Positions 44,270-52,205 of a stretch of 64,000 nt of DNA are shown here, piece after piece; within the stretch, counting starts at the first letter, position 1; each line of letters opens with the position of its first letter. The DNA is from Nodosilinea nodulosa PCC 7104 (GTDB lineage: Bacteria; Cyanobacteriota; Cyanobacteriia; Phormidesmidales; Phormidesmidaceae): the NCBI RefSeq assembly GCF_000309385.1, contig NZ_JH976537.1, positions 4,813,136 to 4,877,135 of the forward strand, in the 5' to 3' direction. The notes below the pieces were generated by a model, which was not told where the DNA came from, did not search any database, and saw only the letters and a list, made by a program, of their open reading frames with translations. The translations under genes were made by a program, and so were the position numbers.

Positions 44270-44351
44270 TGGGCGGAGCGAGACTCGAACTCGCACAACC
44301 GAAGTCGCCACATTTTGAGTGTGGTGCGTCTACCAATTCCGCCATCCGCCC
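44270..44351 (-). tRNA. tRNA-Leu (anticodon CAA)
   Basis: 82-nt class II tRNA on the minus strand. The acceptor stem GGGCGGA...TCCGCCC is perfect, the D arm contains GGCGGAATTGGTAGACGC, the anticodon stem CCACA/TGTGG encloses CTCAAAA (anticodon CAA, reads TTG), and an extended variable arm CGACTTCGGTTG precedes the T arm GAGTTCGAGTC. Discriminator A; CCA not encoded. The 3' end of the M48 peptidase gene overlaps its 5' end by 22 bp. Confidence 0.96.
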
Positions 44352-45196
44352 TTGGATGAACCCTCATTATACCGATCTGGCTGGCTTTTCACCAGTGCAA
44401 AATAATCTTGGCTGCTGGCCCAGCGATCGATCTCTCTGGCTCGCAGCACCGGCACCGGGTGGGTCAGCCCCTGGGTGCGCACCTGCTTCATGGCATCGCC
44501 CAGGGCATCGGCGCTGATGGCATCGTAGGCGTGGGCCTGATCGATAAAGGCATCCACATTCAGCTGATCCACCAGCGAGGGGGAGCCACCGCAGAGCTTC
44601 ATCATCAGGGAGGCGACAGTGCGGGGGTCCTGGGCCACCAGCAGGGCGGCGCGATCGCAGGTAAACTCCGCACAGCGCACCCACTCCATCAGCTGGTTTT
44701 GCAGGCTCTGGGCTAGCACCTCGCCCATGGGCAGCTGCCCGGCGGCCAGGGTAATCAGGTTGGCCAGGGTGAGGTAAACGCTGTGCTCACACTTCAGGTG
44801 ACCCAGCTCGTGGGCGATTACCGCCTGGGTTTCGGCAGGGGTGAGCAGTTCGAGCAGCGCCGTGTGGACGACGATGAAGGGCTGCTCGCCGCGCATGGCA
44901 AAGGTGTAGGCGTTGGGCACTGGGTTTTGGCGCACGTAGAGCTGCGGCACCTCTAGGTCGAGAATTTGGCAGGCTTCGACCAGCGACTGGTGTAGATCGG
45001 GCAGCTGGCGATCGCTCACCTGCAAACTAGAGGCCAAATGGTCGAGGTGAAAGAACCGCTCCGCCAGGGGAGCCAGGGCCATCCGCACCACCACATCTAG
45101 CCCCGGCAGCTGCTTCAGGGCGCGGGTGGCTTCAAGATCGAGGGGATGGCGGAACTGGTCGGCGCGCAGCCCAACCAGGAGGGTTTTGCCGGTCAT
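44330..45196 (-). CDS. M48 family metallopeptidase
   Basis: 288 residues with the zinc motif AHELGHLKCEH (HExxH at 129-133) and downstream EFTCDRAALL, whose Glu is the third zinc ligand, as in Ste24/HtpX-type peptidases. No clear multi-helix membrane region is visible, only a moderately hydrophobic patch after the zinc site (LTLANLITLAAGQLPMG), so it is probably soluble or peripheral, like other cyanobacterial M48 proteins. The reading frame runs 22 bp into the tRNA-Leu gene on the same strand, so its last codons form the acceptor stem. Confidence 0.9.
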   Translation of the reverse strand: MTGKTLLVGLRADQFRHPLDLEATRALKQLPGLDVVVRMALAPLAERFFHLDHLASSLQVSDRQLPDLHQSLVEACQILDLEVPQLYVRQNPVPNAYTFAMRGEQPFIVVHTALLELLTPAETQAVIAHELGHLKCEHSVYLTLANLITLAAGQLPMGEVLAQSLQNQLMEWVRCAEFTCDRAALLVAQDPRTVASLMMKLCGGSPSLVDQLNVDAFIDQAHAYDAISADALGDAMKQVRTQGLTHPVPVLRAREIDRWASSQDYFALVKSQPDRYNEGSSKGGWRNW

Positions 45197-45334
45197 AGTT
45201 TGGGGGCTATTCAGTGCTTTCTATCGTAGCTTGGGGAAACAGGCTTGGTGGCTGGCCCGCTTCCGTTGTCCCCCCAAGTTCGCTACTATACGTCTCTGGC
45301 TGCTGTGGCCATTAGTCTGCCCCAAGGAACCGTT

Positions 45335-45700
45335 GTGACGCCCCAAGAATTTAGTCTGCTACTCGTTGCGGTAATTGCCAGTTCCCTTGGGCAGCTTTTC
45401 CTCAAGCTGGGCGCTTTGCAGCTGGGCCAGGTCACCAGCGCCAATGCCCTCCACCTGATTCTGAGCATGGCCACGACGCCAACGGTGCTGCTGGGCCTGT
45501 TTGCCTACGGGGTGGGGGCCGTGGCGTATATCCTGGTGCTCACGCGGGTCAACCTCAGCGTGGCGGCTCCGTCGGCGTCGTTAATATACGTGGCCTCGGT
45601 CGTCATGGGGGTACTCGTTTTTAAGGAAGATCTTTCCCTGGGTCGCCTGGTGGGGCTGGGGTTGATTATGGCTGGGGTGGTGTTAGTCGCCTCTCGGTAA
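45335..45700 (+). CDS. Small EamA/EmrE-like membrane transporter
   Basis: 121 residues with four membrane helices (FSLLLVAVIASSLGQLFLKLG; VLLGLFAYGVGAVAYILVL; SLIYVASVVMGVLVF; LVGLGLIMAGVVLVAS). It matches the four-helix DMT/SMR-like half-transporter type, which must dimerise. It lacks the SMR membrane Glu near the N-terminus, so it is closer to EamA-type half proteins; substrate unknown. The start is GTG 45335, with AAGGA six bases upstream. A longer in-frame start at 45245 is less likely. Confidence 0.78.
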   Translation: MTPQEFSLLLVAVIASSLGQLFLKLGALQLGQVTSANALHLILSMATTPTVLLGLFAYGVGAVAYILVLTRVNLSVAAPSASLIYVASVVMGVLVFKEDLSLGRLVGLGLIMAGVVLVASR

Positions 45701-45871
45701 CGGCCATCAACACTGCGCTGGCCCACATCCCGCGCTTGATAGTGGCCAAAGCAGGGCCGACAATAGTGACAACCTCGGCCAGGCGATCGCCGAGGTGAGG
45801 TCAAACTCCCCGTAAGTTGCGAAGCGTTTGGAGACTCGATTGGGCATCCATGCCGGAAGCGCCCCAGTGCC

Positions 45872-46483
45872 ATGATTGTGACCGTAGCCAGCTTTAAAGG
45901 AGGCGTGGGCAAGACCACCACCGCCATTCACCTGGCGGCTTTTTTGCAGGGCTATGCCGAAACGCTGCTGATCGATGCCGACCCCAACCAGTCGGCGCTG
46001 GCCTGGGCCAGCCGGGGAGAGCTGCCGTTTTTGGTCGTTGACCAGTGGCAGGCGAGAGATCTGCCCAGCCCCCACGGCCACGTGGTAATCGACACCCCGG
46101 CTCGGCCCGTTGCCGACGATTTGGCCCTGCTGGCCAGCACCTGCGACCTGCTGATTTTGCCCACCACCCCCGACATTTTGGCCCTCGACGCCCTGGCCCT
46201 GACGGTGCAGCACCTGGCCGGGCTGCCTGTCGCCCCCTACCGCATTCTGCTGACAATGATTCCGCCCCACCCCAGTCGGGCCGGGGCCGAGGTGCGAGAG
46301 ATGCTGACGGCCACCGGGCTACCGCTGCTGTCGGGAGGCATTCGCCGCTACGCCGTTTTTCAAAAGGCCGCCCTGGCCGGTACGGCAGTCTACGACGTGA
46401 AAGACCCTAAGGCCGAACTGGGCTGGCAGGACTATGTGGCGATTGGTAAGGAGATTTTAGCCCTCTCGTTGGAGATTGAGTGA
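45872..46483 (+). CDS. ParA family ATPase
   Basis: 203 residues. Deviant Walker A ASFKGGVGKTTTAIHLA at the start, then LLIDADPNQSALAW (Walker A' region) and VVIDTPARP (Walker B). The size and single-domain build match small ParA/Soj or McdA-like proteins without an N-terminal HTH. No parB or mcdB gene follows; directly after its stop begins a 9-bp G-rich repeat. Possible roles are carboxysome or other cargo positioning, or chromosome segregation, but the partner is missing here. Confidence 0.9.
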   Translation: MIVTVASFKGGVGKTTTAIHLAAFLQGYAETLLIDADPNQSALAWASRGELPFLVVDQWQARDLPSPHGHVVIDTPARPVADDLALLASTCDLLILPTTPDILALDALALTVQHLAGLPVAPYRILLTMIPPHPSRAGAEVREMLTATGLPLLSGGIRRYAVFQKAALAGTAVYDVKDPKAELGWQDYVAIGKEILALSLEIE

Positions 46484-46594
46484 TGGGGGAGATGGGGGAG
46501 ATGGGGGAGATGGGGGAGATGGGGGAGATGGGGGAGATGGGGGAGATGGGGGAGATGGGGGAGATGGGGGAGATGGGGGAGATGGGGAGATGGA
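46484..46594 (+). repeat. 9-bp minisatellite ATGGGGGAG
   Basis: About twelve nearly perfect copies of ATGGGGGAG start directly at the stop codon of the parA gene and end in GATGGGGAGATGG. G runs of five on the plus strand could form G-quadruplexes. On the other strand it reads as His-Leu-Pro repeats, which is not a gene. Confidence 0.95.
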
Positions 46595-46639
46595 GGTGAC
46601 ATAGAGAACTCTTTTCTGCATCTTTGCTTATCCACTACT

Positions 46640-46766
46640 TCCCTACCTTCCCCACCTTCCCTACCCCCTCATCCCCCCATCCCCCCCATCCCCCCCATCC
46701 CCCCATCCCCCCATCCCCCCATCCCCCCATCCCCCCATCCCCCCATCCCCCCATCCCCCCACCCCC
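46640..46766 (+). repeat. 8-bp minisatellite ATCCCCCC
   Basis: About a dozen copies of ATCCCCCC with minor variation, following TTCCCTACC units. The G-rich strand is the minus strand here, opposite to the array at 46484-46594, so the two arrays face each other about 45 bp apart and can pair imperfectly. Confidence 0.92.
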
Positions 46767-46912
46767 TACGCCAACCCGCCCCTTTCCCTTCGGTTCTCAC
46801 CACCTGGGATGGATGAGAGACTCGTTAACAGTTCGTTACAATAAGCCCATGGATGGGAAGCGCGTCTCAAGAGTCAGCTCCCTTTCCTCAGGTTTTGATT
46901 ACGAGGTGCCCT

Positions 46913-48031
46913 ATGAACGGCAACTTAAGGGTTGGGAATCTATTTGGTATTCCCTTTTATGTGAATGTGTCTTGGTTTTTGGTGCTGGCCCTGGTGACAT
47001 GGCAGTACGGTAGCGGGCTGGCCGCTGCGTTTCCGCTGCTGGGTGGGTCGCTGCCCTGGGTGCTGGGTCTGGCGGCAGCGCTGCTGCTGTTTGCCTCGGT
47101 ACTGGCCCACGAGCTGGGTCATAGCTTTGCGGCCATGCAGCAGGGAATTGGGGTGAACTCGATTACGCTGTTTCTGTTTGGTGGTTTGGCGGCGCTGGAG
47201 AAGGAATCTGATACGCCGAAGGGCGCGTTTCAGGTGGCGATCGCTGGTCCGTTAGTCAGCTTCGCTCTCTTTGCCCTGTTCTCTGTGGCCGGGCTGGTGC
47301 TGCCCCTCTCTGGCCCGATCGCTGGTATTGTGGCGCTGCTGGCCTACATCAACCTGGCCCTGGGTGCCTTCAACCTCATCCCCGGCCTGCCGCTGGATGG
47401 CGGCAACGTGCTGAAAGCGCTGGTGTGGAAGATTACCGGCCAGCCCTACAAAGGTCTGGTGTTTGCCAGCCGCGTGGGCCAGCTGCTGGGCTGGACGGCG
47501 ATCGCCCTGGGTGCCGCCTCGATTGTGGGCCTCAGCCCCGTAGGCAGCATTTGGACCCTGTTGATTGGTCTGTTTCTGCTGCAAAACGCTAACCGCAGCG
47601 CCCAGTTTGGCGAAGTGCAGGGCCGCCTGGCGGGTCTGACTGCTGAAGACGCCATGGCGCAGGATAGCCCCCTGGTCGAATCCCATACGTCGCTGCGGGA
47701 ATTTGCCGACAACGCTTTGCTGGCCGCACCTTCCGCCTGGCGCAAGTTTTTGGTGGTCGACGAAGCGGGGCTGCTGGTGGGTACGGTGCTGGTGGATGAC
47801 CTCAAGCGGGTGCCCCGCGAGCAGTGGGCCGACACCACCGTTGCGGCGATTATGGAATCCGCTGGTGACGTTGTGACTGTGGGCGTTGAGCAGCCGCTGA
47901 TGGAGGTGATCAAGACCCTGGAGACCCGCAATATTCCGGCGCTAGCGGTGATTCGCAACGACGGTTCCCTGGCGGGCCTGCTAGAGAAAACCTCGATTCA
48001 GGCGCTGCTGCAATCGCCCCAGGCGGCATAG
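46913..48031 (+). CDS. Site-2 protease family protein with CBS domains
   Basis: 372-residue intramembrane metalloprotease of the M50 family. The zinc motif HELGH is at 66-70 in a helix and the second motif LDGG at 161-164 (NLIPGLPLDGGNVL) supplies the third ligand. Six or so membrane helices are followed by a tandem CBS pair (about 245-370), which usually binds adenine nucleotides and would regulate cleavage. Such SpoIVFB-like proteases act in regulated intramembrane proteolysis of anti-sigma factors. ATG 46913 has GAGGT five bases upstream and is preferred to 46853. Confidence 0.93.
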   Translation: MNGNLRVGNLFGIPFYVNVSWFLVLALVTWQYGSGLAAAFPLLGGSLPWVLGLAAALLLFASVLAHELGHSFAAMQQGIGVNSITLFLFGGLAALEKESDTPKGAFQVAIAGPLVSFALFALFSVAGLVLPLSGPIAGIVALLAYINLALGAFNLIPGLPLDGGNVLKALVWKITGQPYKGLVFASRVGQLLGWTAIALGAASIVGLSPVGSIWTLLIGLFLLQNANRSAQFGEVQGRLAGLTAEDAMAQDSPLVESHTSLREFADNALLAAPSAWRKFLVVDEAGLLVGTVLVDDLKRVPREQWADTTVAAIMESAGDVVTVGVEQPLMEVIKTLETRNIPALAVIRNDGSLAGLLEKTSIQALLQSPQAA

Positions 48032-48056
48032 CTGCGGCTTATCGCACATTAGCTCC

Positions 48057-48091
48057 AACGCAGATCAGATTTGTCTGGTCTGCGTTTTTTT
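48057..48091 (+). terminator. Strong intrinsic terminator of the site-2 protease gene
   Basis: Thirteen-bp stem AACGCAGATCAGA / TCTGGTCTGCGTT (one G-U), TTTG loop, followed by a T run to 48091. It lies 26 bp after the stop codon. Confidence 0.92.
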
Positions 48092-48150
48092 GTGCGATCG
48101 CGCTGGCTCCAGCGAAGGTGAACTAATGGTGTGTGGGTAAACGCAGGCCT

Positions 48151-48175
48151 GTAGAGTGGGCACTGCCCACCCTAC
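48151..48175. repeat. GTGGGCACTGCCCACC palindrome
   Basis: GTAG-A-GTGGGCACTGCCCAC-CCTAC inverted repeat. Related palindromes at 17085-17106 and 56106-56124; all three are intergenic. A short interspersed hairpin. Confidence 0.65.
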
Positions 48176-48203
48176 TTTAAGAACCCAGGGATTTAATTCA
48201 CCA

Positions 48204-48491
48204 CTAACGCAGCTGTCGGTAGCGGAGCAGGTAGCTAAATACCTCCCCCTGCTCTGGGGTAATCAAAATCCCCGAGTCGGGAATGGTCACCAGTCGGCTC
48301 CACTCTCGCTGCTCGGCATAGGTCAACACATGCAGGTGGTGAATTGCCCCCCGCACGCCATCGGGCGAACCGATCACTAGATGGCGCAATCGCTCGCGCC
48401 CTGGCTGGGCGTTAGGGGTGACAAGGCGCAGGGGATTGAGATCCCCGGTTTCTTGAAGAAACCGGGGATCTTGACGGGTAAAACACAACAT
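48204..48491 (-). CDS. Small conserved-looking protein of unknown function
   Basis: 95 residues from ATG 48491. No signal or membrane segment. Segments: HLVIGSPDGVRGAIHHLHVL and WSRLVTIPDSGILITPEQGE. I do not recognise a family. Its N-terminal region DPRFLQETGDLNPL is translated from a 33-bp palindrome that occurs as an interspersed element in cyanobacterial genomes, so part of the protein probably derives from an insertion. The frame extends further up to 48584 but the hairpin at 48531-48572 argues for a leader. Confidence 0.6.
   Translation of the reverse strand: MLCFTRQDPRFLQETGDLNPLRLVTPNAQPGRERLRHLVIGSPDGVRGAIHHLHVLTYAEQREWSRLVTIPDSGILITPEQGEVFSYLLRYRQLR
48439..48471. repeat. Perfect 16-bp palindrome inside a gene
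   Basis: AGATCCCCGGTTTCTT and its exact complement around a single central G. It lies inside the 95-residue coding frame and keeps it open (33 bp = 11 codons). Confidence 0.92.
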
Positions 48492-48530
48492 AATCGGGTT
48501 CCTTTCCGATGAGACGACGGGGAAGAAACC

Positions 48531-48572
48531 CAAAAATTTGGCCGCCCCAGACATGTGCAGTTCAGGGCGGCC
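48531..48572 (-). promoter_or_regulatory. Leader hairpin with T run upstream of the 48491 gene
   Basis: On the minus strand GGCCGCCC pairs with GGGCGGCC (48540-48547 with 48565-48572) and is followed by CAAATTTTTG, 40 bp before the start codon. It has the shape of an attenuator. The sequence further upstream (48625-48674) forms another stable hairpin (GCCGCTGG/CCAGTGGC with inner GGTG/CACC) that on the plus strand is followed by ATTTTT. No known riboswitch class is recognised. Confidence 0.4.
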
Positions 48573-48830
48573 AGGTAAAATCAACCTTAGCCTCCGAGAC
48601 AGCTAGTACCTGTCGACGGGGTTAGCCGCTGGTTGGTGCTCGAACACCTTCCAGTGGCGTTAGACCAAATTTTTGGGACGTTCAGACTGCACGCACACAG
48701 CCTTAGCTCAGTAAAGTACCCCATTCAGACGCCCAAATCAAGTCAAAATTGCTACCTGCTGAGATGTCTGTCGAATTTTCCCTGATTCTCTACCATTGTC
48801 CTTTGACCGCTTAGCTCTGGGAGTCTTTTC

Positions 48831-49081
48831 TATGACTCAGACCTCATCGTCGCTGGTACTTGGCGTTGACGAATTTCGTGCCCGTTGGCAATAACCCCCA
48901 CTACGAACCGGCAGATGGGAAATGTTATGCCGCGTTAGCCTCGGCGGATTTTGGCAATGCCACCGATATATTTGCCCGCTTGCAGCTTTTTATGATTCAA
49001 GTTCATGACACTCTCGCAAAATCTGGTTCAGCAGAGCGGGTGCAATCCAAAAATTGGCTTCTCGCTGCAAACGCTCTATAG
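48831..49081 (+). pseudogene. Possible gene remnant with frameshift
   Basis: A short frame MTQTSSSLVLG ends at a stop at 48893, while an overlapping frame from 48860 reads LTNFVPVGNNPHYEPADGK then CYAALASADFGNATDIFARL with plausible codon use to 49081. Joined near 48860 they would give a small protein of about 80 residues. I recognise no family. It overlaps the end of the PIN-like pseudogene on the other strand, so it may be chance. Confidence 0.25.
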
Positions 49082-49490
49082 CAACTTGCATGGAAACTAC
49101 TGCACCCTCGTGCCAACCTCTTAGCAAGATGCCTAGAACGCCTGTAATGGCTAAGTCCAAAGACCTTGCAGATTGTCGGGCTTCTTTTTCATCGAGCAAA
49201 ATTCTGTCAGCCGATACCTCTATAGCTAAGGCGATCGCTTCAGATTCTCCCTGATGAAGTTGCCTTCGCAGTAGAGCAATGAGGGATACATTGCTTACCG
49301 TTTGGGGCACGAGCTAGCCTTCATCTATGGCTTCTCGCAAGCGGCTAGAACCGGGTAAGGCTTGATCTACTTTCAATTCTGCAAGAACAGCCTGAGGGAT
49401 CAGAATTTGCCCAAACTGCTGGGGTAGCAGAAACAGATGGTCAATGATCGCCAGGTTGAGCAACGGTGAGGTGTTACTGACGACGGGCAT
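48990..49490 (-). pseudogene. DUF3368 PIN-like toxin interrupted by an in-frame TAG
   Basis: From ATG 49490 the frame reads MPVVSNTSPLLNLAIIDHLF ... SSRLREAIDEG, then TAG at 49314-49316 (codon 59), then LVPQTVSNVSLIALLRRQLH, GESEAIALAIEVSADRILLD and DEKEARQSARSLDLAITGVL to the stop at 48990. Without the stop this is a full-length 166-residue DUF3368 PIN-like nuclease, with the acidic residues SNTSPL, GESEA and DEKEAR in place. TGG to TAG is the simplest change, as the family often has Trp after the EG. The ATG overlaps the UPF0175 gene by 17 bp. Confidence 0.82.
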
Positions 49491-49722
49491 ATTCTATATC
49501 TTCTGCGAGTTCGGTTTCAGAATAGTGCCGAGGGATCTGGCGCTCTCCTAAAAGCTGGCTAAATTGCCAGTGGTCTAGGTTGGCTAGTTCGCGGGCTTTG
49601 CCAAAGGATAGTAGCTCTTGGGCGTAGAGGGCGAGGGCTAGTTCTTTCAGCAATTCGGCTTCCATACGGCTCTCCGGTAGCCGAATGGATTGAATGATGG
49701 ATTCAGGAATGGAAAGTTGCAT
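49474..49722 (-). CDS. UPF0175 family antitoxin
   Basis: 82 residues of the UPF0175 family, usual partner of DUF3368 PIN-like toxins. The N-terminus MQLSIPESIIQSIRLPESRM, the helical LLKELALALYAQELLSFGKA and the HTH-like ARELANLDHWQFSQLLGER fit the family. Intact, with its toxin partner inactivated by a stop codon just downstream. Confidence 0.86.
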   Translation of the reverse strand: MQLSIPESIIQSIRLPESRMEAELLKELALALYAQELLSFGKARELANLDHWQFSQLLGERQIPRHYSETELAEDIEYARRQ

Positions 49723-49867
49723 AGTTCTAGATTGTTAAAATATGCCGCCACAAAAAGCTGCTTGTTTAAGCATAGCTGAGGACTCGTAAGGTGGCTTTAT
49801 GGGTATCTCCTGTATCACCAACCAATACCCTCTGATGCGAACTGCGGAGCGAATACGGCGATAGTGT

Positions 49868-50149
49868 TTAGCCAGGGTGGGGGGATCTCTGTCCAGTGTA
49901 CTGAAGCGATCGCTGAATATCTTCAGGCTCTAGATAGGGGTAGTCTTCGATGATTGTCTCTGGTGTTTGGCCATTGGCGACCAGGTTTAGAACTAAGGAG
50001 ACAGGCACTCGCATGCCGCGAATGCAGGTTTGCCCTGCCATGATTTTGGGGTTAAAGATGATGCGATCGAAACTCTTAATGGTGAGTGGTGCATTGCGGT
50101 CTAGGGGAGATCTAGCTTTTGCAGAATAAGGTTTCAGCCGCGAATGCAC
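49868..50149 (-). CDS. DUF433 domain protein (antitoxin-like)
   Basis: 93-codon frame. The DUF433 core is clear: FDRIIFNPKIMAGQTCIRGM, then RVPVSLVLNLVANGQTPETI and YPYLEPEDIQRSLQY. The family is a short HTH antitoxin, often next to a DUF5615 PIN-like toxin. The usual ATG just before TIKSFDRI is absent (the codon is ACC), so translation would begin at the upstream ATG 50149 with an odd 24-residue extension. After LQY the usual C-terminus is replaced by TGQRSPHPG, suggesting a frameshift. No toxin follows. Probably decaying. Confidence 0.62.
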   Translation of the reverse strand: MHSRLKPYSAKARSPLDRNAPLTIKSFDRIIFNPKIMAGQTCIRGMRVPVSLVLNLVANGQTPETIIEDYPYLEPEDIQRSLQYTGQRSPHPG

Positions 50150-50166
50150 CCTACGGTTGGAACAAC

Positions 50167-51323
50167 TATAGCAATCCGGAATGATTCGTGAAATATATCA
50201 GTATAATTACTGAGGATCCAGAATTCTGATGCGAGGTGTGATGGTCATGCCCACCCCCCAGACTAAGCTCAGCAAAACCATTGCCATTGAAGAACTCAAG
50301 GCCTTTATCAGTGCTGAACGTGATGGTCGCCAAGTGAAGAAAGCATTGGCCGTCAAACTGATCTATCAGGACTATGGCTATGAGGCCATCACCGCGATTC
50401 TCGATGTATCGCTGGGAGCCCTGAGCAAATGGAAACAAGCCTATGAGCGGGACGGCTTAGCCGGGTTCCGCCCTCAGCATAAAGGTCGCAGGAGTTATTT
50501 GACCCCGCTAGAGCGAGAGGCCGTATTGCAGTGGTTACAGGCTAAAGCGATCTGGGAACTGAGTGAGCTGGAGTATCATCTGGCCGAGACCTACGACGTG
50601 GTGTACGAGTCTAAGCAAAGCTACTACGACTTGTTTGAAGCGGCGGGTTTGAGTTGGAAAAAGACCAGTAAAGTGAATCCAAAGGCGGACGCTAAGGCGG
50701 TGGCCGCAAAAAAGCCGAGATCCAGCGGCTATTGGCACGTTACCGAGACGAGATCGAAGCCGGGCAGTTGAGAGTGCTCTTTGTCGATGAATGTCATCTC
50801 ATGAGTGGTGACCTTCAAGGCTACGTGTGGGGACGAACGGGGGAACGGGTTGAGGTGCCTATTGTGAACGAACGAGAGCGTCAAACGTATTATGGAGCCT
50901 TAGATTTGCTCAGCAAGCGCCTGATTGTTCAAGGGCACGAGAAAGGGAATACGACCAACACCATGGCGTATCTCAAATTTTTGCAAACGCAATGGCCAGA
51001 GCAACGGTTACTCTTGCTCTGGGATGGGGCAAGTTACCATCGCTCCCAAGAACTCCAAGACTTTCTAGGCCAAATCAATGCTGGATTAGAGCCCAAAGCC
51101 TGGAAAATCCATTGTGTTCGATTCGCACCCAACGACCCGAGTCAAAATCCCATCGAAGATGCTTGGCTACAGGCTAAAACGTGGCTAAGACGGATGTCAG
51201 GGCTGCGTCCCTGCTTCTCGGCGCTCAAAGCCCTCTTCGAGCAGTTTTTTAGGCTAGAGGTGTTTAATTTCCCAAAAATGCATCGATACGGATCCTTTTC
51301 ATGAACCAAATAGGACTGCTATA
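50167..51323 (+). mobile_element. IS630-family insertion sequence
   Basis: Element 50169-51321 flanked by TA dinucleotides (50167-50168 and 51322-51323), the target duplicated by IS630/Tc1-mariner elements. The ends match as imperfect 27-bp inverted repeats: TATAGCAATCC...TTCGTGAAA at left and TATAGCAGTCC...TTCATGAAA (reverse complement) at right. It carries one two-frame transposase gene. Ends and gene are intact, so it may be active. Confidence 0.9.
50229..51304 (+). CDS. IS630 transposase, two frames joined by -1 frameshift
   Basis: First frame (50229-50771) holds the N-terminal HTH domains (VKLIYQDYGYEAITAILDVS, FRPQHKGRRSYLTP). At the slippery A AAA AAG near 50707-50713 a -1 shift leads into the second frame (to 51304): AEIQRLLARYRDEIEAGQL, then the DDE catalytic domain with Asp in LFVDECHLM, Asp in LLLLWDGASYH and Glu in NPIEDAWLQAK. 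Joined length about 357 residues, normal for IS630. The frameshift is programmed in this family, so I treat it as one functional gene. Confidence 0.88.
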
Positions 51324-51337
51324 CTACGGGTGTTTTG

Positions 51338-52075
51338 ATGCCACGCCAATCTCGCGATCTCAAATCTGGCTTTTGCTACCACATCACCACCCGGTGCAAT
51401 AACCGCGACTTTCGCCTGACCCGGTTTGAATGCAAACAGGTTTTGCTGGGGGCCATTAAGCGATGTCGAGACAAGTTTGGCTTTAAGCTCTATGCCCTGT
51501 GCATTATGAGCAACCATGTGCATTACCTGCTAGAGCCTCAACAGCCGGAAGATTTGCCACTCATCATGCACTGGCTGAATTGGTACACAGCCATGTGCTT
51601 TAACCGCTTGTTGAATCGCACTGGTCACTTTTGGGAGAAGCGTTATCACAGCACCGGCTTTGCGATTACGGATAAACGGCGAGCCCTGAATACTCTGCGC
51701 TATATCCATGCCAACCCGAAGGCTGCAAACATGCAGCAGGGATTCTTTTACGATTTCAGCAATTACGGTAGTTATGATCGGCTTACCGAGGATGGTATCA
51801 CTCAGTGGCATCCAGCCTTTTTAGCCTTGGGCACAACGCTGGAAATATGTGCAGCAGCCTATCGCAAGTTTTGCAAAAAATACAGGCCGAAACCCAAACC
51901 CGAGCGCAAAAGCCACTGGGGTAGCCAAAAACTGGCGCGACTACGGCAGAAGATGAAGGCGAAAAAGGTTAGCCCTGGGCAAAAAAGCCTGTGGGAGAGC
52001 TGGACTTTATCGCTAGATGAGATAGTGCCGGTAGGTAGCGAAGAAATTTGTGCTGGCGAACTGTCTCACCCCTGA
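51338..52075 (+). CDS. REP-associated tyrosine transposase (RAYT, Y1 family)
   Basis: 245-residue single-stranded-DNA transposase of the IS200-like Y1 superfamily. Features: N-terminal SRDLKSGFCYHITTRCNNRD, the metal-binding HUH-type IMSNHVHYLLEP, and the catalytic Tyr in NTLRYIHANPKAA. A basic C-terminal tail follows. RAYTs are single-copy genes thought to spread REP palindromes. The ATG lies 15 bp after the right end of the IS630 element, which has therefore cut it off from its old promoter or now supplies one. Confidence 0.88.
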   Translation: MPRQSRDLKSGFCYHITTRCNNRDFRLTRFECKQVLLGAIKRCRDKFGFKLYALCIMSNHVHYLLEPQQPEDLPLIMHWLNWYTAMCFNRLLNRTGHFWEKRYHSTGFAITDKRRALNTLRYIHANPKAANMQQGFFYDFSNYGSYDRLTEDGITQWHPAFLALGTTLEICAAAYRKFCKKYRPKPKPERKSHWGSQKLARLRQKMKAKKVSPGQKSLWESWTLSLDEIVPVGSEEICAGELSHP

Positions 52076-52205
52076 CATTGCCGCTGCGCGATTCACGGAT
52101 ACAACCTGACTTTCGGTGCCAGGTAACGGATCTCCCAAACACCTCATTTTCCGTGTGGAGGCGGTCTGAAATAAATCTTTTGTATCGGGCTGAAGCGCTT
52201 ATCTG

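Noticed and set aside
46432-46635. Minus-strand frame of His-Leu-Pro repeats
   Set aside because: It is only the translation of a 9-bp minisatellite and has no independent coding evidence.
46484-46770. CRISPR-like array
   Set aside because: Units are 8-9 bp with no spacers; simple minisatellites. No CRISPR array or cas gene is present in the window.
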